The notes below the pieces were generated by a model. That model saw only the letters and a program-made list of their open reading frames with translations, did not search any database and was not told the DNA's origin. A program made the position numbers and the translations under genes. A stretch of DNA of 64,000 nucleotides from Flavobacterium sp. TR2 (GTDB lineage Bacteria; Bacteroidota; Bacteroidia; Flavobacteriales; Flavobacteriaceae), in NCBI RefSeq assembly GCF_025252405.1, contig NZ_CP104307.1, positions 310,001 through 374,000 on the forward strand. Direction: 5' to 3'. Positions 19,044 through 27,786 of the stretch are shown in pieces. The stretch's first letter is position 1. Each line of letters starts with the position of its first letter.

Positions 19044-19888
19044 TAAACAAACATTTTTTTTAAACTTCCCTTATAATTTGGAATATTCATATTATAAACT
19101 GTCTCTATTTTTTCCTTGCTTAATAATGAAAAGCTAGGCCTCTTTGCAGGAGTTGGGTACGATGACGAGGGAATCCCTCCTACTTTACAATTATAATTTC
19201 CAAATTCTTTAATACTTAATGCAAATTCGTACCAGCTAATTTCGCCTTCATTTGAATAATTATAAATTCCAGGTATCCATTTGGATGATTCAATTATATC
19301 AATCATTGCCTGTGCTAAATCAGCTGCATAAGTTGGAGAACCAATCTGGTCATTCACCACATTGATTTCATCTCTTTCCTGCATTAATCTCTGCATGGTT
19401 TTTACAAAATTACTTCCATACTTGCTGTAAACCCAAGAAGTCCTAATTATAATAGATTCTGGATTTTCTTTCAAACAAGCAATTTCACCAGCCAATTTAC
19501 TTTCTCCATAAATATTTATAGGATTAGTTTCAGCTTCTTCATTTAAAGCAATTGATGAAGATCCATCAAAAACATAATCTGTTGAGATATGAATTAATTT
19601 TGCATTATTTTCTGCAGAGTATTTTGCAATTAATTCTACCGCTAAGTGATTCACTTTAAAAGCCAAATCTTTTTCTGATTCAGCTCTATCAACAGCCGTA
19701 TAAGCTCCACAATTAAATATAATATCTGGATTAATCTTATCTAATTGAGATTGAAGCAATTCTAAATTATCTAATGTTGCCTGCGTTCGATCAGCAAACA
19801 CCCATTCATAATGAGAATATGAAGGCGCTAAAACTGAAAGTTCAGATCCTAATTGCCCTGTTGCACCAGTTACTAGAATTTTTTTCAT
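19043..19888 (-). CDS. rmlD: dTDP-4-dehydrorhamnose reductase (281 aa)
   Basis: Last step of dTDP-L-rhamnose synthesis: NAD(P)H reduction of the 4-keto group. An SDR with the cofactor-binding TGATGQLGSE at 7-16, STDYVFDG at 102-109 and the catalytic pair Y127/K131 in YGESK. The substrate-binding region TSWVYSKYGSNFVKTM and PTYAADLA are RmlD hallmarks. It shares one base with the rmlC stop. A perfect 8-bp inverted repeat abuts its stop codon. Confidence 0.96.
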   Translation of the reverse strand: MKKILVTGATGQLGSELSVLAPSYSHYEWVFADRTQATLDNLELLQSQLDKINPDIIFNCGAYTAVDRAESEKDLAFKVNHLAVELIAKYSAENNAKLIHISTDYVFDGSSSIALNEEAETNPINIYGESKLAGEIACLKENPESIIIRTSWVYSKYGSNFVKTMQRLMQERDEINVVNDQIGSPTYAADLAQAMIDIIESSKWIPGIYNYSNEGEISWYEFALSIKEFGNYNCKVGGIPSSSYPTPAKRPSFSLLSKEKIETVYNMNIPNYKGSLKKMFV

Positions 19889-20436
19889 TAAAATAAGCTA
19901 TTACAATTTTCGATAAAAGGCAGGATTTGATCTTTTTCGGAAACGATTGCCTCATTTAAGTTCATCCCCCAATCAATATTTAGAGATGGATCATCGTATT
20001 TAATCCCTCCTTCTGAGGCTTTATTATAAAATTGATCACATTTATACATTACCGAAGCCGTTTCACTAATAACTGAAAATCCATGCGCAAATCCTTGAGG
20101 AACTAACAATTGTTTTTTATTTTCTGCTGATAATAAAATACTAAATGACTTTCCATAAGTAGGGGAATCTTTTCTTAAATCTACAGCAACATCAATAATT
20201 TCTCCTTCTAAAACACGAACTAACTTTGTTTGAGCGAAAGGAGGATTTTGATAATGCAACCCTCTTAAAGTCCCTTTTTTTGAAAAAGACTGGTTATCTT
20301 GAACAAATTCAATATTAATTCCTAAATCTTCCAATTTGATTTTACTATAAGACTCAAAAAAATATCCTCTTTCGTCTCCAAAAACTGTTGGCTCAACAAT
20401 TACCAGGTCTTTTATAAATGTTTCTTCAATTTTCAT
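19888..20436 (-). CDS. rmlC: dTDP-4-dehydrorhamnose 3,5-epimerase (182 aa)
   Basis: Cupin-fold epimerase of the rhamnose pathway. Visible signatures: DERGYFFESY, the active-site LRGLHYQNPP with His61, the phosphate-contacting K71 and R74, VPQGFAHGF and MYKCDQFY. Length is typical. It lies between the aminotransferase (15-bp gap) and rmlD (1-base overlap). Confidence 0.96.
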   Translation of the reverse strand: MKIEETFIKDLVIVEPTVFGDERGYFFESYSKIKLEDLGINIEFVQDNQSFSKKGTLRGLHYQNPPFAQTKLVRVLEGEIIDVAVDLRKDSPTYGKSFSILLSAENKKQLLVPQGFAHGFSVISETASVMYKCDQFYNKASEGGIKYDDPSLNIDWGMNLNEAIVSEKDQILPFIENCNSLF

Positions 20437-20451
20437 ATTCTATTTTTATAT

Positions 20452-21579
20452 TCATTTAAAGAAATTGACAATAACTTCTTTAATTCTCTCTTTATCTTGA
20501 CCTGTTAAATTTGATCCTGATGGCAAACATAATCCTTTTTCAAATAATTCTTCAGCAATTATACCGCCATAATATGGATATTTTTTAAAAACTGGCTGTA
20601 GATGCATTGGCTTCCATAACGGCCTACTCTCTATATTTGCTTCGTTAAAAGCGAGTCTTAAACTTTCTTTTTCTTCTTTTGTGTTTAAAAGTACTGTATT
20701 AAGCCAATAGTTAGAAATGGAGTCATTGTCCAGATTATCAAAAAGTTTTGCGTTTTTGACTTCTTTAAAAATCTCCTTATAGAATAAATGATTTGCTTGT
20801 CTTAATCTAATATTTTTTTCTAAGATTTTCATTTGCCCCAAACCTATTCCTGCGCAAATATTACTCATTCTATAATTGTAGCCTATTTCACTATGCTGAT
20901 AATGTACCTCTGCATCTTTTGATTGAGTAGCATAAAAAATTGCTTTTTTCTTTTGTTCTTTATGTCTAGCGATTAATGCGCCGCCGCTAGAAGTCGTAAT
21001 AATTTTATTTCCATTGAAAGATAAAATACCAAAGAATCCGAAACTACCACATTTTTTCCCTTTATAACTGCTACCAAGCGCTTCAGCGCTATCTTCAATA
21101 ATTGGTATCTCATATTTATCAGCAATTGAATGTATTTCATCTACCTTATATGGCATACCGTATAAATGAACCGCTATAATCGCTTTGGGTTTTTTTCCTT
21201 TTTTTATTCGATCATTTATGGCTATTTCAAGTTTTTCGGGGCAAATATTCCAAGTATCTGCTTCACTATCTACAAATAATGGAGATGCATTCTGATATAA
21301 AATTGGATTTGCAGAAGCTGAAAAAGTCATACTTTGGCAAATTACCTCATCGCCGGCTTTAACACCTAATAAGATTAAAGCTAAATGTATAGCGGATGTT
21401 CCAGAATTTGTAGTGGCAACAAAGTTTTCATTTCCAAAATAACCCTGAAGTATATTTTCAAACTCCTCTACATTTGGTCCTCCAGAAGTAATCCAATTTG
21501 ACTTTAAAGCATTCTGAATGTAATCTTGCTCAAATCCGCTTTCTTGAGATAATGATAAATAAATCCTTTTATTTTCCAT
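20452..21579 (-). CDS. DegT/DnrJ/EryC1/StrS aminotransferase, PglE-like (375 aa)
   Basis: I choose the ATG at 21579 (MENKRIYLSLSQESG), as the longer frame from 21630 would run further into the preceding gene. PLP-enzyme features: SNWITSGGPNVEEFE, NSGTSAIHLAL (phosphate loop), D163 in IEDSAEALGS and the Schiff-base K192 in LSFNGNKIITTSSGG. This arrangement resembles PglE and GDP-perosamine synthases, which aminate C4 of a nucleotide 4-keto-6-deoxy sugar. The likely substrate is the product of WbpM, giving UDP-QuiNAc4N. No dedicated N-acyltransferase is adjacent. It overlaps the cupin gene by 11 bp. Confidence 0.88.
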   Translation of the reverse strand: MENKRIYLSLSQESGFEQDYIQNALKSNWITSGGPNVEEFENILQGYFGNENFVATTNSGTSAIHLALILLGVKAGDEVICQSMTFSASANPILYQNASPLFVDSEADTWNICPEKLEIAINDRIKKGKKPKAIIAVHLYGMPYKVDEIHSIADKYEIPIIEDSAEALGSSYKGKKCGSFGFFGILSFNGNKIITTSSGGALIARHKEQKKKAIFYATQSKDAEVHYQHSEIGYNYRMSNICAGIGLGQMKILEKNIRLRQANHLFYKEIFKEVKNAKLFDNLDNDSISNYWLNTVLLNTKEEKESLRLAFNEANIESRPLWKPMHLQPVFKKYPYYGGIIAEELFEKGLCLPSGSNLTGQDKERIKEVIVNFFK

Positions 21580-22000
21580 TATTAATACGCCAATAATCCG
21601 ACGGATAAAGAACATCGTCATCGCTAACATTACTCAATGGCAATGTAGAAAAAGATATTAATTTTGAATTTTCTTCCAGAGATTCTATTGCATTTGCGTA
21701 ACCAGCAGGTATGTGAACTATTTTACTGTCAGATTCAGAAACATAAACAGTCTCAATCGTTAAATCCTTTGAAGGATTTTCCCAATTATCAATTTTTAGA
21801 AAATAGATATTAAAAGCCCCTGAAAGACAATAGAAGTTTTTAGCATCTAATTTATGTCCTTGCCAAGCTCGAACTGGATTTTCCTTCGAATTAGTTATAA
21901 TGTAAAACCTTTCAATATCAGTAAAGTTAAAATCATTTACATACGATATACTTCCTCGTTGATCTGAAAATTTTCCTCCCTGAATTATTTTAGGCTCCAT
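21569..22000 (-). CDS. WxcM-like sugar cupin (143 aa)
   Basis: A small cupin of the WxcM/FdtA-like sugar isomerase-epimerase group. Visible: SDQRGSISYVNDF, RAWQGHKLDAKNFYCLSG, KIDNWENPS and the second cupin strand VHIPAGYANAIESLE. Family members move keto groups or epimerise 4-keto-6-deoxy sugar nucleotides. Only one of the two histidines of the ketoisomerase HxH site is present (QGH), so classical FdtA chemistry is doubtful. A clear paralogue lies at 27363-27779. It overlaps the initiating transferase stop region by 11 bp and the aminotransferase by 11 bp. Confidence 0.75.
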   Translation of the reverse strand: MEPKIIQGGKFSDQRGSISYVNDFNFTDIERFYIITNSKENPVRAWQGHKLDAKNFYCLSGAFNIYFLKIDNWENPSKDLTIETVYVSESDSKIVHIPAGYANAIESLEENSKLISFSTLPLSNVSDDDVLYPSDYWRINNGK

Positions 22001-22961
22001 GATTCAATCGTAAATTATTTTTGTTTAACAAATAAAATTTTGAAGAATAAAGCAACAATAAAGGTAAAATTACAATTAAGAAAATAAGCAAATCTTGAAC
22101 TTTTTGATAAAAAAGAATTACTAGTAAAGAAATTCCAGCTTGAGCTAAGGCATAAAGAAGAGACACTAATCTATGTTGCATTTTATATTCATTACTTAAT
22201 ATTTGATACAAATGCAATCTATGCGCCTCAAAAATATTCTGTTTCAGATAAAGTCTATGCAAAATTGTACAAACCGCATCAACCCCATATACAGCTAAAA
22301 ACAACAGCCAAATAAGTGATTCTGTTACAAGAATTAGTTTTACAACCAAATAAATTATCCAAAAAGCTATTGCAATACTTCCAACATCCCCGGCAAAGCA
22401 TTTTGCTTTTTTTCTGTAATTGAAGAATAGAAAAACTAGACTAGCAATTATTGCATATTTAATAAACATTCCATCAATGAAAAGCTGGATTTTTGTATTG
22501 ACATACAATAATGATCCCATTACAACTAAAGTATAAAGGCCAGTAATTCCATTAATTCCATCCATAAAATTATAGGCATTTATTAGTCCGATGGCCAGTA
22601 CATAAGAAACTACAACTCCCCAAACAGGCATTAAATGGAATAAATTTAAATCATGAAAAATCAAAGTAATTGAAAGAAAATGAACTGCAATTCTAATTTT
22701 GTTTGATAGGCTTTGAATATCATCCCAAAAACTAACTAAACTGACTAAGGTTATACCTGTAAAGAAAAAGTAATTGCTTTGAATATTCTGTAAAAAATAA
22801 ATTAAAGCCGAAAACCAGAAAATTATTCCTCCTCCCCGTAATGTTATTTCTTTATGAGAGCTTCTTTCGTTCGGCTTATCAATTATATTAAAATGATCTG
22901 CTATTTTGAAATAAAGCAGCATAATGATCATTAAAATTATTCCGAGTATGGTATATTCCAT
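21990..22961 (-). CDS. Initiating undecaprenyl-phosphate sugar-1-phosphate transferase, WecA/WbpL/MraY superfamily (323 aa)
   Basis: Integral membrane enzyme that starts the repeat unit by moving a HexNAc-1-phosphate onto undecaprenyl phosphate. About ten hydrophobic segments are visible. Family motifs: RGGG at 42-45, the DD pair at 80-81 (FWDDIQSL), NAYNFMDGINGITG at 128-141 and the Mg-site FAGDVGS at 189-195, plus the cytoplasmic HRLHLYQ loop. It forms a pair with the SDR gene upstream (3-bp gap), as WbpV and WbpL do in Pseudomonas. QuiNAc-1-P, QuiNAc4N-1-P or FucNAc-1-P is the likely donor; this is inference. Confidence 0.9.
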   Translation of the reverse strand: MEYTILGIILMIIMLLYFKIADHFNIIDKPNERSSHKEITLRGGGIIFWFSALIYFLQNIQSNYFFFTGITLVSLVSFWDDIQSLSNKIRIAVHFLSITLIFHDLNLFHLMPVWGVVVSYVLAIGLINAYNFMDGINGITGLYTLVVMGSLLYVNTKIQLFIDGMFIKYAIIASLVFLFFNYRKKAKCFAGDVGSIAIAFWIIYLVVKLILVTESLIWLLFLAVYGVDAVCTILHRLYLKQNIFEAHRLHLYQILSNEYKMQHRLVSLLYALAQAGISLLVILFYQKVQDLLIFLIVILPLLLLYSSKFYLLNKNNLRLNHGA

Positions 22962-22964
22962 TAT

Positions 22965-23864
22965 TTATTCTGTAAAACTTTTAATTGTTATTTCTAATCC
23001 TTTCTGTGCACTATATGGGAGTTTATCAATTCCGATTGCTTTCTTTATTTTTTGGTTAGAAACTTTATAATTTTCCGTTAGCTTTTGAAGAGTTTCACTG
23101 TTCAAAGGAAATCTTAACAAATCTCCAATTTTACTAAAACTTCCAATTACGAACTTAGGTATCGCAATAGAAATATTTCTTTTATTTGTAACTGAAGATA
23201 TTATATGAATTAATTCATTTGTCGATATAAATTCGTCATCAGCAATATTATAAATTCCAGAATCAACATTTTTATTTTCAATAATTGTTTTGATTATGAA
23301 ACATAAATTTTCAATACTTAAAAATGATCTTTCATTTTTATATGAAGCCAAAGGCCATGGTACACCTTTTGAAACCAATTTATATAGTAAGTTCAGATTT
23401 CCCTTATTCTCTGGCCCATGAATCATACATGGTCTTAATATATAAACTCGTTTAGTTTCTGGTAATTTTTGTTGTAAAATATATTCTTCAGCTTTATATT
23501 TTGCAATTCCATAATGTGTTTTGGGGTCAGCAATTACATCTTCAGTTAAAATTCCATCAACCTTGTCAGCTACTGCTTTTACTGTACTCATAAAAATAAA
23601 TACTGAAGCATCTGACAACAAGAATGAATCAAACAATTGCTTTGTTAACTCAAAATTTGATTCATAATAATCTTTCGGTTTTGAAACTTTTTTAAGATCA
23701 TGTGCTTTTCCAGCAAGATGAATTAATACATCTGTCTCCAGATTAAATTTTTGATTTGGAACATATCTAACACTAAGTGATTCAACATTACACGTATCAT
23801 ATAAATAACTTTGAAGATTGGTTCCTACAAAACCTGTAGATCCCGTTATTGCAACTTTTATCAT
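22965..23864 (-). CDS. NAD-dependent epimerase/reductase, WbpV-like SDR (299 aa)
   Basis: Extended SDR with TGSTGFVGTNL at 7-17, FMSTVKA at 91-97 and the catalytic Y118/K122 in YGIAK. PCMIHGPENKGNLNLL and NERSFLSIENL match the subfamily that reduces or epimerises UDP-HexNAc derivatives beside WecA-like transferases. With WbpM encoded nearby, 4-reduction of the keto intermediate to UDP-D-QuiNAc (or FucNAc) is the best-supported role. UDP-GlcNAc 4-epimerase activity is the alternative. It shares one base with the upstream glycosyltransferase gene. Confidence 0.82.
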   Translation of the reverse strand: MIKVAITGSTGFVGTNLQSYLYDTCNVESLSVRYVPNQKFNLETDVLIHLAGKAHDLKKVSKPKDYYESNFELTKQLFDSFLLSDASVFIFMSTVKAVADKVDGILTEDVIADPKTHYGIAKYKAEEYILQQKLPETKRVYILRPCMIHGPENKGNLNLLYKLVSKGVPWPLASYKNERSFLSIENLCFIIKTIIENKNVDSGIYNIADDEFISTNELIHIISSVTNKRNISIAIPKFVIGSFSKIGDLLRFPLNSETLQKLTENYKVSNQKIKKAIGIDKLPYSAQKGLEITIKSFTE

Positions 23865-25069
23865 TATTTTTTTAATATGGACTCTAAATTATTTATACAT
23901 TTTGCCATTGTAAAATTCTCCTCGAAATATTTAAATCCATTTTGTCCAAGAAGATCTCGCTCTTTTTTATCCATTTCAGATAATTTAATTATTTCTTTGG
24001 CTAATGCTTCATGATCTCCTGCATTTACTGAAAATCCACAATTTGCTTCTTTAATAATCGAAGCACCTTCTCCATTTAGCATTCCTAAAATTGGCTTTTG
24101 TGTGCATAGATAAGCTTGTAACTTTGCAGGTACTGTTAAATTAAAAATTAATTCATCTTTTAGTGAAACTAACAAAACATCCGATTTTGTAAAAAAAGTT
24201 TTCATTGCCTCTATAGGAAATCTTCCTAAAAAATGAACCGTATTACTCAATTCATTTTCAGATACAAAATCTTCCAGTTGTTTTTTACTTCTACCATCTC
24301 CAACAAAAATAAAATGTATATCTAGGTTTTCTTTAAGAACTAATGCTGATTTAATTATCGAATCGACATCTTGTGCAACTCCAATATTTCCAGCAAATAA
24401 AACTATAAATCCACTTGGCAATTTAGGAATTACATAATCCGAATCACCATTTAAAATAGAATCTTCTGCCCAATTAGGAAAATAAACAAGTCTCTCTTCA
24501 TAATCCCCTTTTGTTAAAATTGATTCCTTGAATCCCTTTGAGCTAATTAAAATTTTATCTGAACTATTGTAAATGTACTTCACCATTTTAGTAAAAAAAG
24601 ATAGTACTATTTTATTATTAATTCCACCAGCAGAAGTTAGACTTTCTGGCCACAAATCCAAAACCCAAAAATATAAGGGAATTCGCTGAATTTTTTTAAC
24701 CACAATTGCAGGGAATCCTTGTGTAATGGGAGAGGGCTCATGTACTAAGATAGCATCAAATTTATCTCTAAAAGCTAAAGAAAGAGCCCTAATAGAGGCA
24801 AAAAATGCCCAACTGAAATAATTTAGAAAAAGTCTAACCCCTCCTCCTTTTCCTCTCGGAATTAACAAAGTTCTTATAACCTTTACACCGTTAATGATTT
24901 CGTTACGTTTTTTAAAAAAACCATAATCAGGATGTATTTTACCTTCTGGGTAATTTGGCAGACCTGTTAATACTGTAACTTCGTGCCCTTTTTTAACGAG
25001 TTCGAAAGCAATATCATTGCTTTTAAAATTTTCTGGAAAAAAGTATTGTGTAACTAATAGAATTTTCAT
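23864..25069 (-). CDS. wbuB: GT4 glycosyltransferase, WbuB-like L-FucNAc transferase (401 aa)
   Basis: The start at 25069 gives the typical opening MKILLVTQYFFPENF and lies 1 bp after the wecB-like stop. The N-terminal domain with LTGLPNYPEGKIHPDYG and FWVLDLWPESL is characteristic of WcaI/WbuB proteins. The donor domain has FVGDGRSKKQLE, FLGRFPIEAM and LQAYLCTQKPILGMLNGEG, where the usual E-x7-E region is altered. WbuB proteins transfer L-FucNAc to the lipid-linked first sugar. The position right after fnlA-fnlC supports this acceptor and donor pair. Symbol given by similarity and context. Confidence 0.84.
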   Translation of the reverse strand: MKILLVTQYFFPENFKSNDIAFELVKKGHEVTVLTGLPNYPEGKIHPDYGFFKKRNEIINGVKVIRTLLIPRGKGGGVRLFLNYFSWAFFASIRALSLAFRDKFDAILVHEPSPITQGFPAIVVKKIQRIPLYFWVLDLWPESLTSAGGINNKIVLSFFTKMVKYIYNSSDKILISSKGFKESILTKGDYEERLVYFPNWAEDSILNGDSDYVIPKLPSGFIVLFAGNIGVAQDVDSIIKSALVLKENLDIHFIFVGDGRSKKQLEDFVSENELSNTVHFLGRFPIEAMKTFFTKSDVLLVSLKDELIFNLTVPAKLQAYLCTQKPILGMLNGEGASIIKEANCGFSVNAGDHEALAKEIIKLSEMDKKERDLLGQNGFKYFEENFTMAKCINNLESILKK

Positions 25070-25070
25070 T

Positions 25071-26210
25071 TTACAACTCTCTCCAAACCACACGTTTCAC
25101 ATAATCCGTATAACTTAAAATAATACGAACCATTTTTTCAGAAACATTTGGCATTGAATAATCAGCAACTGGTCTAAAATTTCTTTCTTTTCCTGTTTTT
25201 TGGTATTGAAGCTGCACTAATCCTTGCAAAATTCTTTCAGGATTTAAACCTACCATCATTACTGAAGTCTCCTCCATTGCCTCTGGTCTTTCATGTGCAT
25301 CTCTAATATTAAGAGCTCTAAAATTCAATACTGAAGATTCTTCTGAAATTGTTCCTGAATCTGATAAAACAGCAAAAGATTTCATTTGCAAAGCGTTATA
25401 ATCATTAAATCCAAGCGGTTTTAAGAATTGAACATTTGCATGCATTTGAATATTTTTCTTTTCAATCATATTTCTTGTTCGAGGGTGCGTACTAACAATG
25501 ATTGGGTAATCATATTTTTCAGCAATAAGATTTAAGCTATCCATCAAACCTTTAAAATTTGCTTCGCTATTAATATTCTCCTCTCTATGAGATGATACAA
25601 CAAAAAACTTTCCTTCTTCCAATCCTAATCTTTCTAATACATCGGAAGATTCAATAGATGGTAAGTAATGATTTAAAACCTCAAACATTGGAGAACCCGT
25701 TTTGATAATTCTATCTGCAGGCAGACCCTCTCTCAACAAGTATTCTCTCGCGATATCACTGTAAGTTAGATTAATATCAGAAGTATGATCTACAATTTTT
25801 CTATTGGTTTCCTCAGGAACACGTTGATCAAAACAGCGATTTCCAGCTTCCATATGGAAAATTGGAATGTGTCTTTTTTTTGCTGGTATTGCGCACAAAC
25901 AACTGTTAGTATCTCCTAAAACTAAAAAAGCATCTGGTTTTTCTGATTCTAATAAAGGATCTATTTTAATTAAGATTTGACCTACAGTTGCTGTTGCTGT
26001 TGCTCCAGCAGCATTTAAGAAAAAATCGGGCTTACGAATTCCTAAATCATCAAAGAAAATTTGATTTAATTCATAATCATAATTTTGTCCAGTATGTACA
26101 ATTACATGCTCGATTGCATCTGAATTATCTAGAGCTGCCATTACTCTTGAAAGACGAATAATTTCTGGTCTTGTCCCAACGACAGTCATTACTTTTAATT
26201 GTGATTTCAT
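25071..26210 (-). CDS. fnlC: Non-hydrolysing UDP-HexNAc 2-epimerase, FnlC/CapG-like (379 aa)
   Basis: WecB-superfamily C2 epimerase. Signatures: VVGTRPEIIRLSRVM, VHTGQNYDYELNQIFF, VLGDTNSCL, FHMEAGNRCFDQRVPEETNR, VSSHREENIN and SDSGTISEESSVL. The MEAGNRCFDQRVPEE form is that of FnlC/CapG enzymes, which convert the FnlB product to UDP-L-FucNAc. It completes the fnlA, fnlB, fnlC order on this strand. Length is typical (about 376). Confidence 0.92.
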   Translation of the reverse strand: MKSQLKVMTVVGTRPEIIRLSRVMAALDNSDAIEHVIVHTGQNYDYELNQIFFDDLGIRKPDFFLNAAGATATATVGQILIKIDPLLESEKPDAFLVLGDTNSCLCAIPAKKRHIPIFHMEAGNRCFDQRVPEETNRKIVDHTSDINLTYSDIAREYLLREGLPADRIIKTGSPMFEVLNHYLPSIESSDVLERLGLEEGKFFVVSSHREENINSEANFKGLMDSLNLIAEKYDYPIIVSTHPRTRNMIEKKNIQMHANVQFLKPLGFNDYNALQMKSFAVLSDSGTISEESSVLNFRALNIRDAHERPEAMEETSVMMVGLNPERILQGLVQLQYQKTGKERNFRPVADYSMPNVSEKMVRIILSYTDYVKRVVWREL

Positions 26211-26235
26211 TATATATAAAGAAATTGATTATTTT

Positions 26236-27354
26236 TTAAACGTTTTCAAAATAGGTATCGGGATCATTTGGATCGTAAAATTCATTTATCCAAAAATTAG
26301 TGTACAATACTTCCTCGCCGATATTTTTAATATTATGGGTATACCAAATTGGCATATCTACATATGCTGGTTCATTTCCATCTAGAATAAAATCCAAAAC
26401 CTCATCAGTACCGATACGACGAAGTTGAATTAAAGCTTTTCCTTTAATAACTGCAAAACGCTCAATTTTTCTAGTATGGTAATGATTTCCTCTAGTAATA
26501 CCTGGCACAGTAGTCGAAAAAGAAACTTGTCCTCCGACTCCTAATCGAATAATTTCGACAAAAGAACCACGCGGATCAGTATGTTCGATAAATTTTACAG
26601 GAAAGTGATTTTTTATATCCATGTAACAACGAAATGTATTGAATAAATTCAATTCAAAAGTGTTGTTTATATTTGGGATTATGCCTTTATCTTGGTATTC
26701 TGTTTTGTAAATTTCTAACAAACGTAAAATTTGTGAGACTTTAGATTCTGATGTATGTGGTATCAGAATTTCAGATTTCCCTTTTTTACTTCTAATTTCT
26801 GTCAGAATACAATCTACTAATTCTCCAACATAAATTAATTTTAGATCACCATCAACATCGATTGTAGGGGTTTCATTATGTGATAATTTATGACAAAAAG
26901 TAGCAATAACAGAATTGTAATTCGGATGACCAAAAGGACCAAACACGTTAGGTATTATCATTCCTGTAAATTGCCCTCCTGAATTATTTGACCAATCGAT
27001 CATTAATTCTCTACCAGTCCTTTTTGATTTCCCGTACAAATTATCTCTTTCTTCTTGAGTTGAAGAAGAAAAAAGTACATGTGCTTTACTATTTGTTATT
27101 TTAAGAGAATTTATCAATTTTTGAACTAAATTCACATTTGTATCATAAATAACCTGAGGATCATTATGGCGATTCATCGCGGCTAAATGAACAATTACGT
27201 CACATTGTGATACAAAAGCATTTAATGCTTCTTCATTTTCAAAGTATTCTTTTCGAAAATGAATTCTTTCAAATTCGTCTGTAAATAAGCCGATCGTATT
27301 ATATAAATGCTTTCCAACAAAACCTGCTTGACCTGTAATACCTACTTTTAACAT
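26236..27354 (-). CDS. fnlB: Bifunctional C3-epimerase/C4-reductase of UDP-L-FucNAc synthesis (CapF/FnlB-like, 372 aa)
   Basis: Two domains in one chain. The N-terminal SDR (about 1-245) has ITGQAGFVGKHL and NVFGPFGHPNYNSV. The C-terminal cupin (about 250-372) has DPRGSFVEI, GGQVSFSTTVPGITRGNHYHTRKIERF and VDMPIWYTHNI. In CapF the cupin epimerises C3 and the SDR reduces C4 of the FnlA product. Length matches CapF (369). It follows the WxcM-like gene after 8 bp, an insertion relative to the usual contiguous capE-capF order. Confidence 0.95.
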   Translation of the reverse strand: MLKVGITGQAGFVGKHLYNTIGLFTDEFERIHFRKEYFENEEALNAFVSQCDVIVHLAAMNRHNDPQVIYDTNVNLVQKLINSLKITNSKAHVLFSSSTQEERDNLYGKSKRTGRELMIDWSNNSGGQFTGMIIPNVFGPFGHPNYNSVIATFCHKLSHNETPTIDVDGDLKLIYVGELVDCILTEIRSKKGKSEILIPHTSESKVSQILRLLEIYKTEYQDKGIIPNINNTFELNLFNTFRCYMDIKNHFPVKFIEHTDPRGSFVEIIRLGVGGQVSFSTTVPGITRGNHYHTRKIERFAVIKGKALIQLRRIGTDEVLDFILDGNEPAYVDMPIWYTHNIKNIGEEVLYTNFWINEFYDPNDPDTYFENV

Positions 27355-27362
27355 TAGCTTAC

Positions 27363-27779
27363 TTAAATTTTAAAATATTCAATATTGTACCTATATTCAT
27401 CTTTAGTCTCTCCTAACAAATAATCAGCCATAACTAGTAATTTAGAATTTAATTCCAGAGACTGAATACTACTAGCATATCCTTTAGGGACATGCAATAC
27501 ATTCAATTTATTAGAATCAATGAAGTATGTAAAAACTTCTAAATTAACGGATGGTTCTTCCCAATTATCAATTTTAACCAATTGAATTTTAAATTTTCCA
27601 CTTACTGCAGAAAACCACCTTTGTTCTATTTGATGACCTTGCCAACCACGCTTAAATTCAAGATCAGCATTTTCTATAACATAAATTCTTTTAATTACTG
27701 AAGCATCAAAATCATTATTATATAATAAAATTCCTCGCTGATCAGAATGACAATTTCCTGCAATTAATTTGGGATCCAT
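27363..27779 (-). CDS. WxcM-like sugar cupin within the FucNAc genes (138 aa)
   Basis: Paralogue of the cupin at 21569-22000: shared SDQRG, GWQGHQIEQRWFSAVSG, VKIDNWEEPS and the second-strand VLHVPKGYASSIQSLE. Family members act as sugar-nucleotide isomerases or epimerases. The HxH pair is again reduced to a single His. It sits between fnlA and fnlB (7- and 8-bp gaps), suggesting that it assists the same pathway or modifies the intermediate passed between them. Exact reaction unknown. Confidence 0.76.
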   Translation of the reverse strand: MDPKLIAGNCHSDQRGILLYNNDFDASVIKRIYVIENADLEFKRGWQGHQIEQRWFSAVSGKFKIQLVKIDNWEEPSVNLEVFTYFIDSNKLNVLHVPKGYASSIQSLELNSKLLVMADYLLGETKDEYRYNIEYFKI

Positions 27780-27786
27780 AAATTAA

